A stretch of 64,000 nt of DNA from NCBI GenBank assembly GCA_963809795.1, contig CAWELN010000022.1, positions 1 to 64,000 on the forward strand, read 5' to 3'. Below the pieces are notes generated by a model. It saw only the letters and a list, made by a program, of their open reading frames with translations. It did no database searches and had not been told where the DNA came from. The DNA comes from DASUAS01 sp963809795. Its GTDB lineage: Bacteria > Actinomycetota > Acidimicrobiia > IMCC26256 > DASPTH01. Below are positions 48,638 to 58,396 of this stretch, one piece after another (within the stretch, counting starts at the first letter, position 1; each line of letters begins with the position of its first letter). The position numbers and the translations under genes are program-made.

Positions 48638-49858
48638 ATGACGGGTTTCCGCCGATCCAGCGGAATCCTCCTCCCGGTCGCATCGCTGCCCGGTGGCCGG
48701 ATGGGCGACGCCGCGCTGCGGTTCGTGGACTGGTTGGCCGACGCCGGGCAGACGTGGTGGCAGATCCTGCCCTTCGGCCCTCCGGACGAGTACGGATCGC
48801 CGTACGCCGCGTCGTCGGCCTTCGCCGGCGCGCCGACGTGGTTGGCCGCGCCGCACGCGCCGGTCACCGCCGACGAGCTCGAGCGGTTCGTGGCGGCCCA
48901 TCCCGGCTGGTCGGCGAGTTGGGCCGCGTTCGCGGGGCCGGGCGCGCTGGCCGACCAGGTGCGGTTCCAGCGTGAGTGGTCGCGCGTGCACTCCCATGCG
49001 GCCGAGCGGGGCGTGCACATCCTCGGCGACATGTCGTTCGCGGTGGCGTCGGGGAGCGCCGATCATCACGCCTGGCCCGAGCTGTTCCGCGTCGGCGTCG
49101 TCGGCGGGGTGCCGCCCGACGACTGGTGCGCCGACGGGCAGCGTTGGGGCACGCCGGTCTACGACTGGGCGATGATCCGCGCCCAGCACTGGCGCTGGTG
49201 GATCGACCGGTTCGGCCGGATGCTCGAGCTCGTCGACGCGGTCCGCATCGACCACTTCCGCGGGTTCGTCGCCGCGTGGGTGATTCCGGCCCGGAACCGC
49301 ACCGCCCGCCGGGGCCGATGGGTGCGCGGGCCGGGTCGGGCGGTGTTCGACGCCGCCCGCGGGGCGCTCGGCGACTTCCCGGTCGTCGCCGAGAACCTCG
49401 GGCTCATCACCCCCCCGGTGGAGCGCCTGCGCCACGAGCTGGACATGCCCGGGACCTTCGTCCTCCAGTTCGCGTTCAGCGACGATCTCGTGAACCCGCA
49501 GCCTGAACCGCACGACGACGCGACCGTGGTCTACACGGGCACCCACGACAACGACACCACCGTCGGGTGGTGGTCGACCGCGGCGGAGACCGAGCGCGAA
49601 CGCGTGCGCGCCGCGGTGGCCGACCGGCGGCTCCCCGAGACCGAGCCGCACTGGATGCTGATCCGGCTGGCACTCGAGTCTCGCGGGGTCATGTCGATCG
49701 TGCCCGCCCAGGACGTCCTCGGGCTCGACTCGCGCGCCCGCCTCAACGTCCCCGGCCGGGCCGGCGGGAACTGGGCCTGGCGCCTCCACGACGGCCAACT
49801 CGACGCCGCACTGGCGGCGCGTCTGCGGGACGCGACCGAGGCGGCGGGGAGGCACTGA
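48638..49858 (+). CDS. malQ: 4-alpha-glucanotransferase (amylomaltase)
   Basis: A 406-residue GH77-type enzyme, shorter than the roughly 500 aa of Thermus-type enzymes: SSGILLPVASLPGGRMGDAA, TWWQILPFGPPDEYGSPYAA, nucleophile Asp in AVRIDHFRGFVAAWVIP, acid Glu in VVAENLGLITPPVERLRHEL, and third acid in TGTHDNDTTVGWW. It disproportionates maltooligosaccharides and so evens chain length for GlgX/TreY. The missing length is mainly a compact subdomain region, not catalytic residues. Divergent from glgE. Confidence 0.93.
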   Translation: MTGFRRSSGILLPVASLPGGRMGDAALRFVDWLADAGQTWWQILPFGPPDEYGSPYAASSAFAGAPTWLAAPHAPVTADELERFVAAHPGWSASWAAFAGPGALADQVRFQREWSRVHSHAAERGVHILGDMSFAVASGSADHHAWPELFRVGVVGGVPPDDWCADGQRWGTPVYDWAMIRAQHWRWWIDRFGRMLELVDAVRIDHFRGFVAAWVIPARNRTARRGRWVRGPGRAVFDAARGALGDFPVVAENLGLITPPVERLRHELDMPGTFVLQFAFSDDLVNPQPEPHDDATVVYTGTHDNDTTVGWWSTAAETERERVRAAVADRRLPETEPHWMLIRLALESRGVMSIVPAQDVLGLDSRARLNVPGRAGGNWAWRLHDGQLDAALAARLRDATEAAGRH

Positions 49859-50021
49859 GCGGCGTCGATCCGGGTTTCGGGCCCCCGCTCCGGGGTACAC
49901 GCACGGGATCCCCACCGGTCCACCCGAGGAGTCGCGGCATGCGCCTTCGTTGTCTCTCGGCTTCGCGAACCCTTGACACTTCCTTCACCGAGCCCACGGA
50001 CTGCCGGGCGAACATCGACCG

Positions 50022-50546
50022 ATGAGCCTCTCCTCGGTCCGGACCTTCCGCTGGGTCATGAGCGGCCTCGCGCTGGGCGCCGGTGTGCTGCTCGTGGCGA
50101 CCGGTCACACGGTGGTCGGCGCGGTGATCGGCGGTCTCGCCCTGGTGCGGCTGGTCTTCCTGTGCTCGATCGAGGCACGACGCCGCCGGGTCCGCGCCTC
50201 CGCTCCGAGCGGTGCCGGCCACGACCCCGTGCTCCGCTCGCTGGTGCGGGGGCAGTTCGAGGTGGCCGCGGGCGCGATCGGCACCAGCCCGTCGGAGGTG
50301 CGCATCGACTTCGCCAACGGGAGGTCGCTCGCCGAGATGGCCGCGGCGCGTGGCGTCCCGGTGCAGCGCGTCGTCGACGCGGTCGTCGCCGACGCGGCGG
50401 CGAAGCTCGACCGGGCGGTCGCGGACGGGCGCACGTCGTCCACGATGGCGGCGCGGGTCAAGACCCGGCTCCCCCGCTGGGCGACCCGGCTGGTGAACGG
50501 GCACCGCGACGACCTGGGCCGGCGACGGGCGGGCGCGTTCGGCTGA
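50022..50546 (+). CDS. Small membrane protein with SLAEIA-type C-terminal motif
   Basis: A 174-residue protein: two hydrophobic helices (VMSGLALGAGVLLVATG and VVGAVIGGLALVRLVFLCSI), a basic loop, then a soluble half with GRSLAEMAAARGVPVQRVVD and LDRAVADGRTSS, a repeat-like motif common in actinobacterial secreted or membrane proteins of unknown role. A TTGACA sequence (49973-49978) lies 49 bases upstream but has no good -10 partner. Preceded by 163 bp of non-coding DNA after malQ. I do not recognise a function. Confidence 0.65.
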   Translation: MSLSSVRTFRWVMSGLALGAGVLLVATGHTVVGAVIGGLALVRLVFLCSIEARRRRVRASAPSGAGHDPVLRSLVRGQFEVAAGAIGTSPSEVRIDFANGRSLAEMAAARGVPVQRVVDAVVADAAAKLDRAVADGRTSSTMAARVKTRLPRWATRLVNGHRDDLGRRRAGAFG

Positions 50547-50553
50547 CCTGTCG

Positions 50554-50559
50554 TACGCT
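50554..50559 (+). promoter_or_regulatory. TACGCT -10 box, leaderless type
   Basis: TACGCT ends seven bases before the GTG at 50567; no Shine-Dalgarno sequence lies between. It overlaps the end of the preceding gene's downstream spacer. Confidence 0.45.
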
Positions 50560-50566
50560 CCGCCCC

Positions 50567-51079
50567 GTGCAGGAGCACCACTACGAGATCGAGCTGGACG
50601 CGACCCCCGAAGCGGTCTGGGAGGTGTTCTGGTACCGCGGTCCCGACAAGCCGAAGCCCGAGCTGGTCACCATCGACATCCTCCATCCCGGGAACGAGAT
50701 CGGTGAGGGACTGGTGCGCCACTGCACCTTCCCCGTCCCGAAGATCCTGGGCTCGGGCGGCGTCGGCCAGTCGTGGGAGTGGGTCACCGAGGTGAAGCCC
50801 TACGAGTCGTGGAAGTACGACGCCGTCGGCAAGCCGCTCTGGTCGCGCGCCGAGGGCCACATCAACCTCGACGACCTCGGCGGACGCACCCGCGTCCGAT
50901 TCGTCGAGAGCTACGAGACCTTCAACCCGTGGATGCGGCGGGCGGGGCTCGAGCGCTGGGTGCACGACAAGCTGTCCAGCGACAACGACTCGTTCTTCGC
51001 CGCCATCAACCGGGGGCTCGAGTTCCACCGCGCGCGCAGGGCCGCCGCCGCGGCACCCGCGCCCTCGCCGGCCGGCTGA
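50567..51079 (+). CDS. SRPBCC family protein
   Basis: A 170-residue START-like protein: HHYEIELDATPEAVWEVFWY opens the fold, VRHCTFPVPKILGSGGVGQS, WEWVTEVKPYESWKYDAVGK, and a C-terminal helix with FHRARRAAAAAP. Ligand unknown. Start GTG 50567 is favoured by the TACGCT box; the longer open frame upstream has no homology. Followed after 14 bp by the RraA-like gene, with a GCCGGC-N7-GCCGGC symmetric hairpin over its stop codon. Confidence 0.75.
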   Translation: MQEHHYEIELDATPEAVWEVFWYRGPDKPKPELVTIDILHPGNEIGEGLVRHCTFPVPKILGSGGVGQSWEWVTEVKPYESWKYDAVGKPLWSRAEGHINLDDLGGRTRVRFVESYETFNPWMRRAGLERWVHDKLSSDNDSFFAAINRGLEFHRARRAAAAAPAPSPAG

Positions 51080-51093
51080 GCGCGCCGGCTGCG

Positions 51094-51711
51094 ATGGTCG
51101 ACGCGCGCGTGCTCGAGGAGCTGGGTGCGGCGACGCTGGGCGAGTCGGGGGCGCGCCGCATGCACCCGCGCGTCAAGCCCGCGTGGCCGGGCGCGCACGT
51201 GGCGGGACCCGCCTACCCCGTCCGCTGCAGTCCCGGTGACAACCTCGGCATCCACGTGGCGGTGACGCGGGCGCCGGCGGGGTCGGTGCTCGTCGCCGAC
51301 ATGGGCGGCGCCCGCGACTTCGGCTACTGGGGCGAGGTGCTGACCACCGGCGCGGAGGCGCGCGGCATCGCCGGCCTGGTCATCGACGGTTGCGTCCGGG
51401 ACGGCGCCGCGCTGGCCGGTCACGGGTTCCCCGTCTTCTCCACCGGACTCGCGCTCCCCGGCGCCACGAAGGAGCAGCCCGGCTCGGTGGCGCGGCCGGT
51501 CACCGTCGGCGACGTCGCGGTCGAGCCCGGCGACTGGGTCGTCGGCGATGTCGACGGCGTCGTCGTGGTCCCCGGTGCCGCCGTCGACGACGTGCTCGCC
51601 GCCGGGCGGGCACGGGCCGAGAAGGAACGGGCCCTGTTCGCGGCGCTCCGCGACGGCGCCACCACGGTCGAGCAATTCGGCCTCGACACGAGGTTGATCG
51701 ACGGCGCCTGA
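51094..51711 (+). CDS. RraA-like / HMG aldolase family protein
   Basis: A 205-residue protein with the RraA fold: MGGARDFGYWGEVLTTGAEA, RGIAGLVIDGCVRD, and the acidic tail of GDWVVGDVDGVVVVP. Members are 4-hydroxy-4-methyl-2-oxoglutarate or oxaloacetate aldolases/decarboxylases, or the RNase E inhibitor RraA; the conserved Gly/Arg/Asp residues suggest an enzyme. The ATG at 51094 is in frame with the family start. Same strand as the SRPBCC gene before it, convergent with the cupin gene after it. Confidence 0.85.
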   Translation: MVDARVLEELGAATLGESGARRMHPRVKPAWPGAHVAGPAYPVRCSPGDNLGIHVAVTRAPAGSVLVADMGGARDFGYWGEVLTTGAEARGIAGLVIDGCVRDGAALAGHGFPVFSTGLALPGATKEQPGSVARPVTVGDVAVEPGDWVVGDVDGVVVVPGAAVDDVLAAGRARAEKERALFAALRDGATTVEQFGLDTRLIDGA

Positions 51712-51723
51712 CGCGCCGCCGGG

Positions 51724-52107
51724 TCAGTGGTTCGTGTAGTCGATCTCGCCCGCACCGGCGACTGCCACCGCAAAGCAGAAGCAGTGGATCGGTGCGTGGT
51801 CCGACACCGGGCGGAGGCTGTGCACCGCGTCCGGCGGGATGTGCACGAGGTCGCCCTGCCCGATCTCGCGCGTCTCACCCGCGATCGTCATGAGCCCGCG
51901 CCCGGAGGTCACGTAGTAGAACTCGTGCGTCGGGTGCGAGTGGGGATCGACCTCCCCGCCGCCCGCCACCTCGAACTCGCTGACCAGCTCGAGGTGACCA
52001 CCGGCGGTGATCTCCTGCATCTCGCGGGGCGACACCAACCACCAGACGGGTACCGTCCCGTTGTGCTCGACGACCGGCGCGACTTCCTCGATCGAACGCA
52101 CGTCCAT
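51724..52107 (-). CDS. Cupin-domain protein
   Basis: A 127-residue single cupin with the metal motif GGGEVDPHSHPTHEFYYVTS (HxH and later Glu), GQGDLVHIPPDAVHSLRPV (second His) and a terminal FAVAVAGAGEIDY. Probably binds a divalent metal and a small carboxylate, or serves as an isomerase or dioxygenase. The start ATG follows TACGCT by six bases, so the message is probably leaderless. Divergent from the ureidoglycolate-lyase gene. Confidence 0.82.
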   Translation of the reverse strand: MDVRSIEEVAPVVEHNGTVPVWWLVSPREMQEITAGGHLELVSEFEVAGGGEVDPHSHPTHEFYYVTSGRGLMTIAGETREIGQGDLVHIPPDAVHSLRPVSDHAPIHCFCFAVAVAGAGEIDYTNH

Positions 52108-52113
52108 CAGGCC

Positions 52114-52119
52114 AGCGTA
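52114..52119 (-). promoter_or_regulatory. TACGCT -10 box, leaderless type
   Basis: On the minus strand TACGCT ends six bases before the cupin ATG at 52107. No ribosome-binding site precedes it. Confidence 0.45.
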
Positions 52120-52147
52120 GAGGCCTGCCCGCGAGGAGGACAGCCCC

Positions 52148-52657
52148 GTGTCTGACGATGCGCTCACCATCACCGCCAACGAATTGACCGTGTCCGCCTG
52201 GGCGCCGTTCGGATGGCTGCCGCGCGCCGACACCGATCCGCGCGACGGCGACGACACGCTCCACTTCGAGTGGGCCGACGCGCACCTCAACACGATCGAG
52301 CACAGCTCGGACGAGATCGAGCGCGCGGCCGACGGCCTGCGGTGCGCGGTGATGTTCCGTCACGACACGCACACGCAGGCGCTGACCCCGCTCGACACGC
52401 GGTCGGTGCTGGCGGTGGCACCGGCGTCGGTCGACTTCTCGGCACCCGCTGACGCGGGAGCGATCCGCGCGTTCGTGGTGGAGCCGGGCGAGACGTTGGT
52501 GCTGCACCGCGGCACCTGGCACTGGGGCCCGTTCCCGGTGCACCCGGCGACGTCGGTGCGGCTGCTCAACGTCCAGGGACGTCGGTACGCCGAGGACAAC
52601 GCGAGCGTCGACGTGACCGGGCGCACCGGCCGGGTCGTGGTGGTGGTCAGCCGGTAG
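52148..52657 (+). CDS. Ureidoglycolate lyase family protein
   Basis: A 169-residue cupin-like protein of the AllA group: ITANELTVSAWAPFGWLPRA, TLHFEWADAHLNTIEHSSDE, RHDTHTQALTPLDTRSVLAV and EPGETLVLHRGTWHWGPFPV with conserved His residues. AllA cleaves ureidoglycolate to glyoxylate and urea in purine breakdown; no other allantoin gene is near, so the real substrate may differ. GAGGAGG precedes the GTG start by about six bases. The 3' end overlaps the ClC gene tail by 11 bp. Confidence 0.8.
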   Translation: MSDDALTITANELTVSAWAPFGWLPRADTDPRDGDDTLHFEWADAHLNTIEHSSDEIERAADGLRCAVMFRHDTHTQALTPLDTRSVLAVAPASVDFSAPADAGAIRAFVVEPGETLVLHRGTWHWGPFPVHPATSVRLLNVQGRRYAEDNASVDVTGRTGRVVVVVSR

Positions 52658-54008
52658 CGTGCGCCGGCGCCGACCGACCGGCGCCGAGTCGGCCTTCGAG
52701 GGCCAGCGTCACGAGGTACGACACGACCACGCCGATGATGATCAGCGGGCCCACACCCAGGCCCGAGCTGATGGTCAGGGACGTGGCGATGATCACCGAC
52801 GACAACGGCAGCTTGAGGAACGCCACGACCATCACGCCCATCCCGACCGCGACCGCGGGCGCGATCGGGAGCCCGGGCAGGTGGGACGCGGCGACGCCGC
52901 CGGCGGCGCCGAGGAAGATGGCCGGGAACGTCGGGCCACCACGGAAGCTGCCGAGACAGGCGCTCCACGCCAACCCCTTGCACAACAACAGCAGTCCCAG
53001 CGCACCGACTGACCACGCACCGGCCTGCTCGACGAGGCCGGGCAGCGCCTCCTGACCGGAGAACAGCACCTCGTTGGCGCCATGGGTCGTCGTCTCCGCG
53101 AACAGCACCGCGAGCAGCGCCACCACGAGGCCGGCCGCGGGGATGAGCAGCCACGGGTGCCGCGGCACGACCTTCGCCCCGGCCAGGCCGAGCCGCTTGA
53201 TCACGAACGTGAGCAACGCACCGGCGAACCCCAGCGCCAGGGTCCACCCGATCTCCTCCCAGGTCGGGTGGGCGAAGTGCGGCAGCTCGAGGGGTTGGAG
53301 CGCGTACGCGCTGGTGCTCAACGCGGTCCAGTTCGCCATGCCGATGAACACCAGCGAGCCGACGCCCGCCGCGATCAGTCCCGGGATCAGGATGAGCGGG
53401 AGCGTCGCGCCACCGAGACCACTCGCCTCGATCACGAGCACCGCCGCCACGATCGGGGAGCCGAAGATCACCGAGATGGCGGCGAAGCTCCCCGCCGCCG
53501 CGAGCACGATGAGCAGCTGCGGTGGCGCGTCCCGCTTCGCGAGCTTCACCGCGAAGACGGCCAGGCCACCGCCGAGCGCGATCAACGGTGCTTCGGGACC
53601 GAGCACGAGACCGAGGCCGAGGGTCGCCAGCGCGGCGAGGGCGATGCCCGGGACCTCGGCCGGCTGGGTGCTGCCCACCTGCAACCCGTGGGCGGGTACG
53701 TGCCCGCCGTTGCCGGGGAGCTTCACGATCGCGAACGCGACCGGGAGCCCCGCGAGCACCAGCACCGGGATCGGCCACCACGTGGGCACGGTGTCGAATC
53801 CGAGCGCGTCGGGCAGGTCGCTGAACACCGCGAGCTGGATCTGGTGGACGAGCTCGAGGAAGCCCCACGAGGCGAACGACACGAAGAGACCGACCACCGC
53901 GGCGAACACGAGCACCACGACGAAGTTGCGGCTGCGCAGCATCGCCTCGGGATCAAGGGGTGGCGGCGCGGGCGCGGGCGGGTCAGGGGGATGTGTCGTG
54001 TCGGCCAT
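52647..54008 (-). CDS. ClC-type chloride channel / transporter
   Basis: A 453-residue membrane protein with about twelve hydrophobic helices in ClC order. The second signature is LVLGPEAPLIALGGGLAVF, and the third is SFRGGPTFPAIFLGAAGGVA. The first signature, normally GSGIP, is PGNGGHVP at about residue 98, replacing the selectivity-filter serine. SFAAISVIFGSPIVAAVLVI is the usual ClC core helix. The N-terminal 20 residues are Pro-rich. It may move chloride, fluoride or another anion. It is convergent with the AllA-like gene and downstream of a TetR gene. Confidence 0.9.
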   Translation of the reverse strand: MADTTHPPDPPAPAPPPLDPEAMLRSRNFVVVLVFAAVVGLFVSFASWGFLELVHQIQLAVFSDLPDALGFDTVPTWWPIPVLVLAGLPVAFAIVKLPGNGGHVPAHGLQVGSTQPAEVPGIALAALATLGLGLVLGPEAPLIALGGGLAVFAVKLAKRDAPPQLLIVLAAAGSFAAISVIFGSPIVAAVLVIEASGLGGATLPLILIPGLIAAGVGSLVFIGMANWTALSTSAYALQPLELPHFAHPTWEEIGWTLALGFAGALLTFVIKRLGLAGAKVVPRHPWLLIPAAGLVVALLAVLFAETTTHGANEVLFSGQEALPGLVEQAGAWSVGALGLLLLCKGLAWSACLGSFRGGPTFPAIFLGAAGGVAASHLPGLPIAPAVAVGMGVMVVAFLKLPLSSVIIATSLTISSGLGVGPLIIIGVVVSYLVTLALEGRLGAGRSAPAHATG

Positions 54009-54056
54009 CTGGTGCGATCGCGTTCTCCCCGGGCCCGGTGCCCGCGGCGAAAAGTA

Positions 54057-54686
54057 TCAGGGACTCGGCGGAACCGGACGCTTCGTGCACGCGGCCGGTA
54101 CGACGAGCGCGAAGAACTCGTCGAGCAGAGTGGTGTCATCCTCGTCGATCGCGCACGACTCGGCGATGCCCCAGGTCGCGGCGTCGAGCAGACCGGCGAA
54201 GATGTCCGCCGGGATGGTGAGGTCGAAGCCGACCGCGTCGGTCTGCTCGGTGATGAACGCCGCGAGCGTCGTGCGCGTCGTGCGCTGGTGCTCGGCCAGG
54301 CGCGCCTTGACCGAAGGGTTCCGCAACGCATAGAGCCGGACCTCCATGTGCAACGCGAGATCGTCGGTGCCACCGATGACCGTCTCGCGCCACAGCGCGG
54401 CCAGGTCGGCGGGCTCGAACTTGCCGTGCCGCGCCAGCCGTTCGGAGAGCGTCCGCAGCCGCTCGGCGAAGTCGCGGTCGGCGACCGCGAAGAACAGGTC
54501 CTCCTTGCCGGCGAAGTTCTTGTAGATCGCGCCGCGCGTGAAGCCGGCGGCGTCGGCGATCTCCTCCAGCGAGGCGCCCTCGTACCCCCGGCGGGCGAAC
54601 ACCGCGGCCGCCGAGCTCACGAGGGCGTCGCGGGTGAGGGCCCGGCGCCGCTCGGGGGTCCAGCGCTCGACCGGTTGCGTCGGCAT
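54057..54686 (-). CDS. TetR-family regulator
   Basis: A 209-residue TetR protein: helix-turn-helix YEGASLEEIADAAGFTRGAI followed by YKNFAGKEDLFFAVADRDF, then a helical effector half ending in a Pro-rich tail. ATG 54686 is the most probable start. It lies upstream of the ClC gene on the same strand (48 bp gap) and is divergent from a small gene with a strong Shine-Dalgarno sequence; a perfect inverted repeat lies between. It probably represses itself and that small gene. Confidence 0.88.
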   Translation of the reverse strand: MPTQPVERWTPERRRALTRDALVSSAAAVFARRGYEGASLEEIADAAGFTRGAIYKNFAGKEDLFFAVADRDFAERLRTLSERLARHGKFEPADLAALWRETVIGGTDDLALHMEVRLYALRNPSVKARLAEHQRTTRTTLAAFITEQTDAVGFDLTIPADIFAGLLDAATWGIAESCAIDEDDTTLLDEFFALVVPAACTKRPVPPSP

Positions 54687-54721
54687 GACATTGTTGTACC
54701 ATGGATACGACAGCGTCTTGT

Positions 54722-54739
54722 AGATACATTGCTGTATCT
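54722..54739. promoter_or_regulatory. Candidate TetR operator
   Basis: AGATACA (54722-54728) and TGTATCT (54733-54739) form a perfect 7-bp inverted repeat with a TTGC spacer, in the divergent spacer between TetR and the small gene. The A+T content is well above the surroundings. Confidence 0.6.
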
Positions 54740-54756
54740 GATCGGGAGGAGCCCAG

Positions 54757-54963
54757 ATGCGGACGTGCTGGATCGAACGGCGGCGCACCAGTCCGGCCGG
54801 GCGCGTGGCGCCCGTCCCGACCGGCGGCGGTGTCGCCACCCCGCTCGGGCCCGACGCCGCGGCCGAGGTGTTCGCCTGGCTGAACCGTCAGCTGACCTGG
54901 CAGTCCCGGCTGGCCGACCTCGAGGGGACGCTCAGGACGCGCCGGCGAGCTCGAACGAGTTGA
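54757..54963 (+). CDS. Small conserved-looking protein downstream of TetR operator
   Basis: A 68-residue frame with GGGAGGAG directly upstream of the ATG and the palindromic operator 18 bp upstream, so it looks like a true TetR target. The middle is AAAEVFAWLNRQLTWQSRLA with a helix and Trp residues; no domain recognised. The 3' end overlaps the convergent EthD-like gene by 32 bp. A frame this short could be spurious, but the ribosome site is unusually good. Confidence 0.5.
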   Translation: MRTCWIERRRTSPAGRVAPVPTGGGVATPLGPDAAAEVFAWLNRQLTWQSRLADLEGTLRTRRRARTS

Positions 54964-55570
54964 CGTACATGATCCGCAGGGCCGGGTGCACCGCCCACGC
55001 CTTGCACTCCGGCGTGTCCCAGGCGCCGAGCCGGGCCTCGAGCATCGGCCGCATGCGCTTGAACGTCACCTCGGCGTCGGGATCGTCGAACTCGTAGAAG
55101 TGCAGGTAGCGAGGGTCGCCGCCGCTGGCGTTCTCGTAGGGCGTGATCATCGTGAAGCCCGGGACGCCGGCCTCGACGATGTGGTTGAGGTGCACGAAGT
55201 CGCCCCAGTCGCGCAGCGCCTGCGCCTCGGGCGGACTGCTCGGGCTGATGAGCACCAGCGACAGCGACACCGTCGGCTTGCCGGTGAGACGTCCCTGCCC
55301 CGGGCGCGGCGTACGCACGAAGTGGTGCCCGGCGATCCCCTCCGGCGTCGACGGGGGGACGAACGTCGGCGTGCACTCGTACACGCCGAGGGTGTCGAAC
55401 TCGGGCAGCACGCGCGGCAGGTCGGGCCGGTCGCGGTAGACGTTGCGCCACCAGGTGGCGCGCTCGACGCCCGGAAGCGCCCGCACGTCGCCGACCCGTT
55501 CCTCGGCGTAGGCGTCGGGCGTGGCTTCGGTCATCTCGAGGTACAGCACGGGGGTCTCGCGGTCTTCCAT
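54932..55570 (-). CDS. EthD-like dimeric alpha/beta-barrel protein
   Basis: A 212-residue protein with two ferredoxin-like halves: VLYLEMTEATPDAYAEERVG and LEAMLEAR-type motif KRMRPMLEARLGAWDTPECK, plus NASGGDPRYLHFYEFDDPDA near the middle. These resemble EthD/DUF4286-like dimeric barrels that may bind or degrade small hydrophobic compounds. Strong AGGAGGAAGC precedes the ATG. It is divergent from an SDR gene and convergent with the small gene. Confidence 0.65.
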   Translation of the reverse strand: MEDRETPVLYLEMTEATPDAYAEERVGDVRALPGVERATWWRNVYRDRPDLPRVLPEFDTLGVYECTPTFVPPSTPEGIAGHHFVRTPRPGQGRLTGKPTVSLSLVLISPSSPPEAQALRDWGDFVHLNHIVEAGVPGFTMITPYENASGGDPRYLHFYEFDDPDAEVTFKRMRPMLEARLGAWDTPECKAWAVHPALRIMYVNSFELAGAS

Positions 55571-55750
55571 GCTTCCTCCTCCGCTCAGCCCTCGGGTGCC
55601 GCGCACTCCGCCGGGGTGGAGATGCTCCGCAGCTCGGGAGAGCGCTTCGTACCCGGTCCGCGTCGAGACCCTACCGGGCTGCACGGGGCGAGCGCCCCGG
55701 CGCGAGTCGTAGGGTGCGGTGACGCCGGACGGGGACGAGGGGAGCGCGCG

Positions 55751-56587
55751 ATGAGCGAGGTCGTGGTGGTCACGGGCATCGGAGGAATGGGCATCGCGTG
55801 CGCGCGTCGGCTCGGTGCGGGACGAGAGCTCGTCGTCGCCGACTTCGACGAGAAGAAGCTGGAGCGTGAGCGTGCGGGTCTCGCCGGCGACGGCTTCTCC
55901 GTCACCGCGCAGCGGGTCGACGTCTCCGATCCCGGATCGGTCGGCGAGCTGGCTCGGGTCGCCGCCGGCCTCGGTGCCCTGCGCACGCTCGTGCACACCG
56001 CCGGCCTCTCGCCGACGCAGGCGAGCGCGGAGCGGGTGCTCGAGGTCGACATGCTCGGCACCGATCACGTGCTCAACGCGTTCCTCGACCAGGTGACCGA
56101 CGGGACGGTGGCCGTGTGCATCGCGAGCATGGCCGGCTACGTCGCGGGGCTGAGCCCCGAGCGCGAGCACGCGCTCGCGGTCGCGCCGACCGACGAGCTG
56201 CTCACCACGCTCGGGCCGGTCGATCTCGACGACTTCGGGTCGACCTACGGCATCGCCAAGCGGATCAACCAGCTGCGGGTGGAGCAGGCGGCGACCCCGT
56301 GGGGTCAGCGGGGCGGACGGGTGGTGAGCATCAGCCCCGGCATCATCTCGACCCCCATGGGCCGCCAGGAGCTCGAGGAGGGCGCGAGCGAGCAGATGCA
56401 GGGGATGCTCTCGATCTCGCCCCTCCCCCGCATCGGCACCGCCGAGGACATCGCGTCGGCGGTCGAGTGGCTCGCCGGCCCCGCGGCGTCGTTCGTCACC
56501 GGCTGCGACCTCCGGGTCGACGGCGGCGTGACCGCCGCCATCCACGGCTTCGGGCCGATCGTCAGCGCGGCCGCGCGCCCCGACTGA
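55751..56587 (+). CDS. Short-chain dehydrogenase/reductase
   Basis: A 278-residue SDR with TGIGGMGIACARRLG (cofactor loop, variant of TGxxxGxG), VVADFDEKKLERERAGLAGD, HTAGLS, and the active pair in STYGIAKRINQLRVEQ (YxxxK). C-terminal SISPGIISTPMG and VTGCDLRVDGGVT fit classic SDRs. Asp after the second strand favours NAD over NADP. The start is ATG 55751; a TAGGGT box about 40 bases upstream may drive it. Substrate unknown. Convergent with guaA. Confidence 0.88.
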   Translation: MSEVVVVTGIGGMGIACARRLGAGRELVVADFDEKKLERERAGLAGDGFSVTAQRVDVSDPGSVGELARVAAGLGALRTLVHTAGLSPTQASAERVLEVDMLGTDHVLNAFLDQVTDGTVAVCIASMAGYVAGLSPEREHALAVAPTDELLTTLGPVDLDDFGSTYGIAKRINQLRVEQAATPWGQRGGRVVSISPGIISTPMGRQELEEGASEQMQGMLSISPLPRIGTAEDIASAVEWLAGPAASFVTGCDLRVDGGVTAAIHGFGPIVSAAARPD

Positions 56588-56596
56588 CCCGGGCGG

Positions 56597-58166
<1,570 letters not shown>

Positions 58167-58177
<11 letters not shown>

Positions 58178-58263
58178 GCTTTCGCTCTTGGCGGCTTCGC
58201 CGCCGGGCCGCTGGGCCCCGTTCGCTGCTCGGCGGGGTACCCGCCTCGCGCGCGCTCACTCAT
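58167..58263 (-). repeat. 5'-end hairpin element upstream of guaA (copy C2)
   Basis: CGCTCACTCAT occurs at 58167-58177 and 58253-58263, 86 bp apart. On the minus strand the unit holds GGCGGG-TAC-CCCGCC, GGGCC-CAGC-GGCCC and GGCGGC-GAA-GCCGCC, in the same order as the cydB element, with changed but still paired stems. The element is a single unit here rather than a tandem array. Confidence 0.85.
58174..58263 (-). CDS. Repeat-encoded 29-aa leader ORF upstream of guaA
   Basis: The frame starts with ATG AGT GAG CGC, the same first codons as guaA (MSER), crosses the three hairpins and ends in a TGA that overlaps the guaA ATG as ATGA. It is basic (Arg, Lys, Ala-rich) with no membrane segment. Translation is unproven. 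Confidence 0.3.
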
Positions 58264-58396
58264 CCATCGAGACTACACGGCGCAATTCGGCACAGGGTTG
58301 TGCGTCGGCCGGGCCGATCACCGCCATCGAGCTCGTCGACGGCGGAGCGTCCCGTACGCTGGATCCACGCAGCCGCCGAGCGGGGAAAGCGAGATC

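Noticed and set aside
49973..49978. A sigma-70 promoter with TTGACA before the 50022 gene
   Set aside because: No acceptable -10 hexamer lies 16-18 bp downstream.
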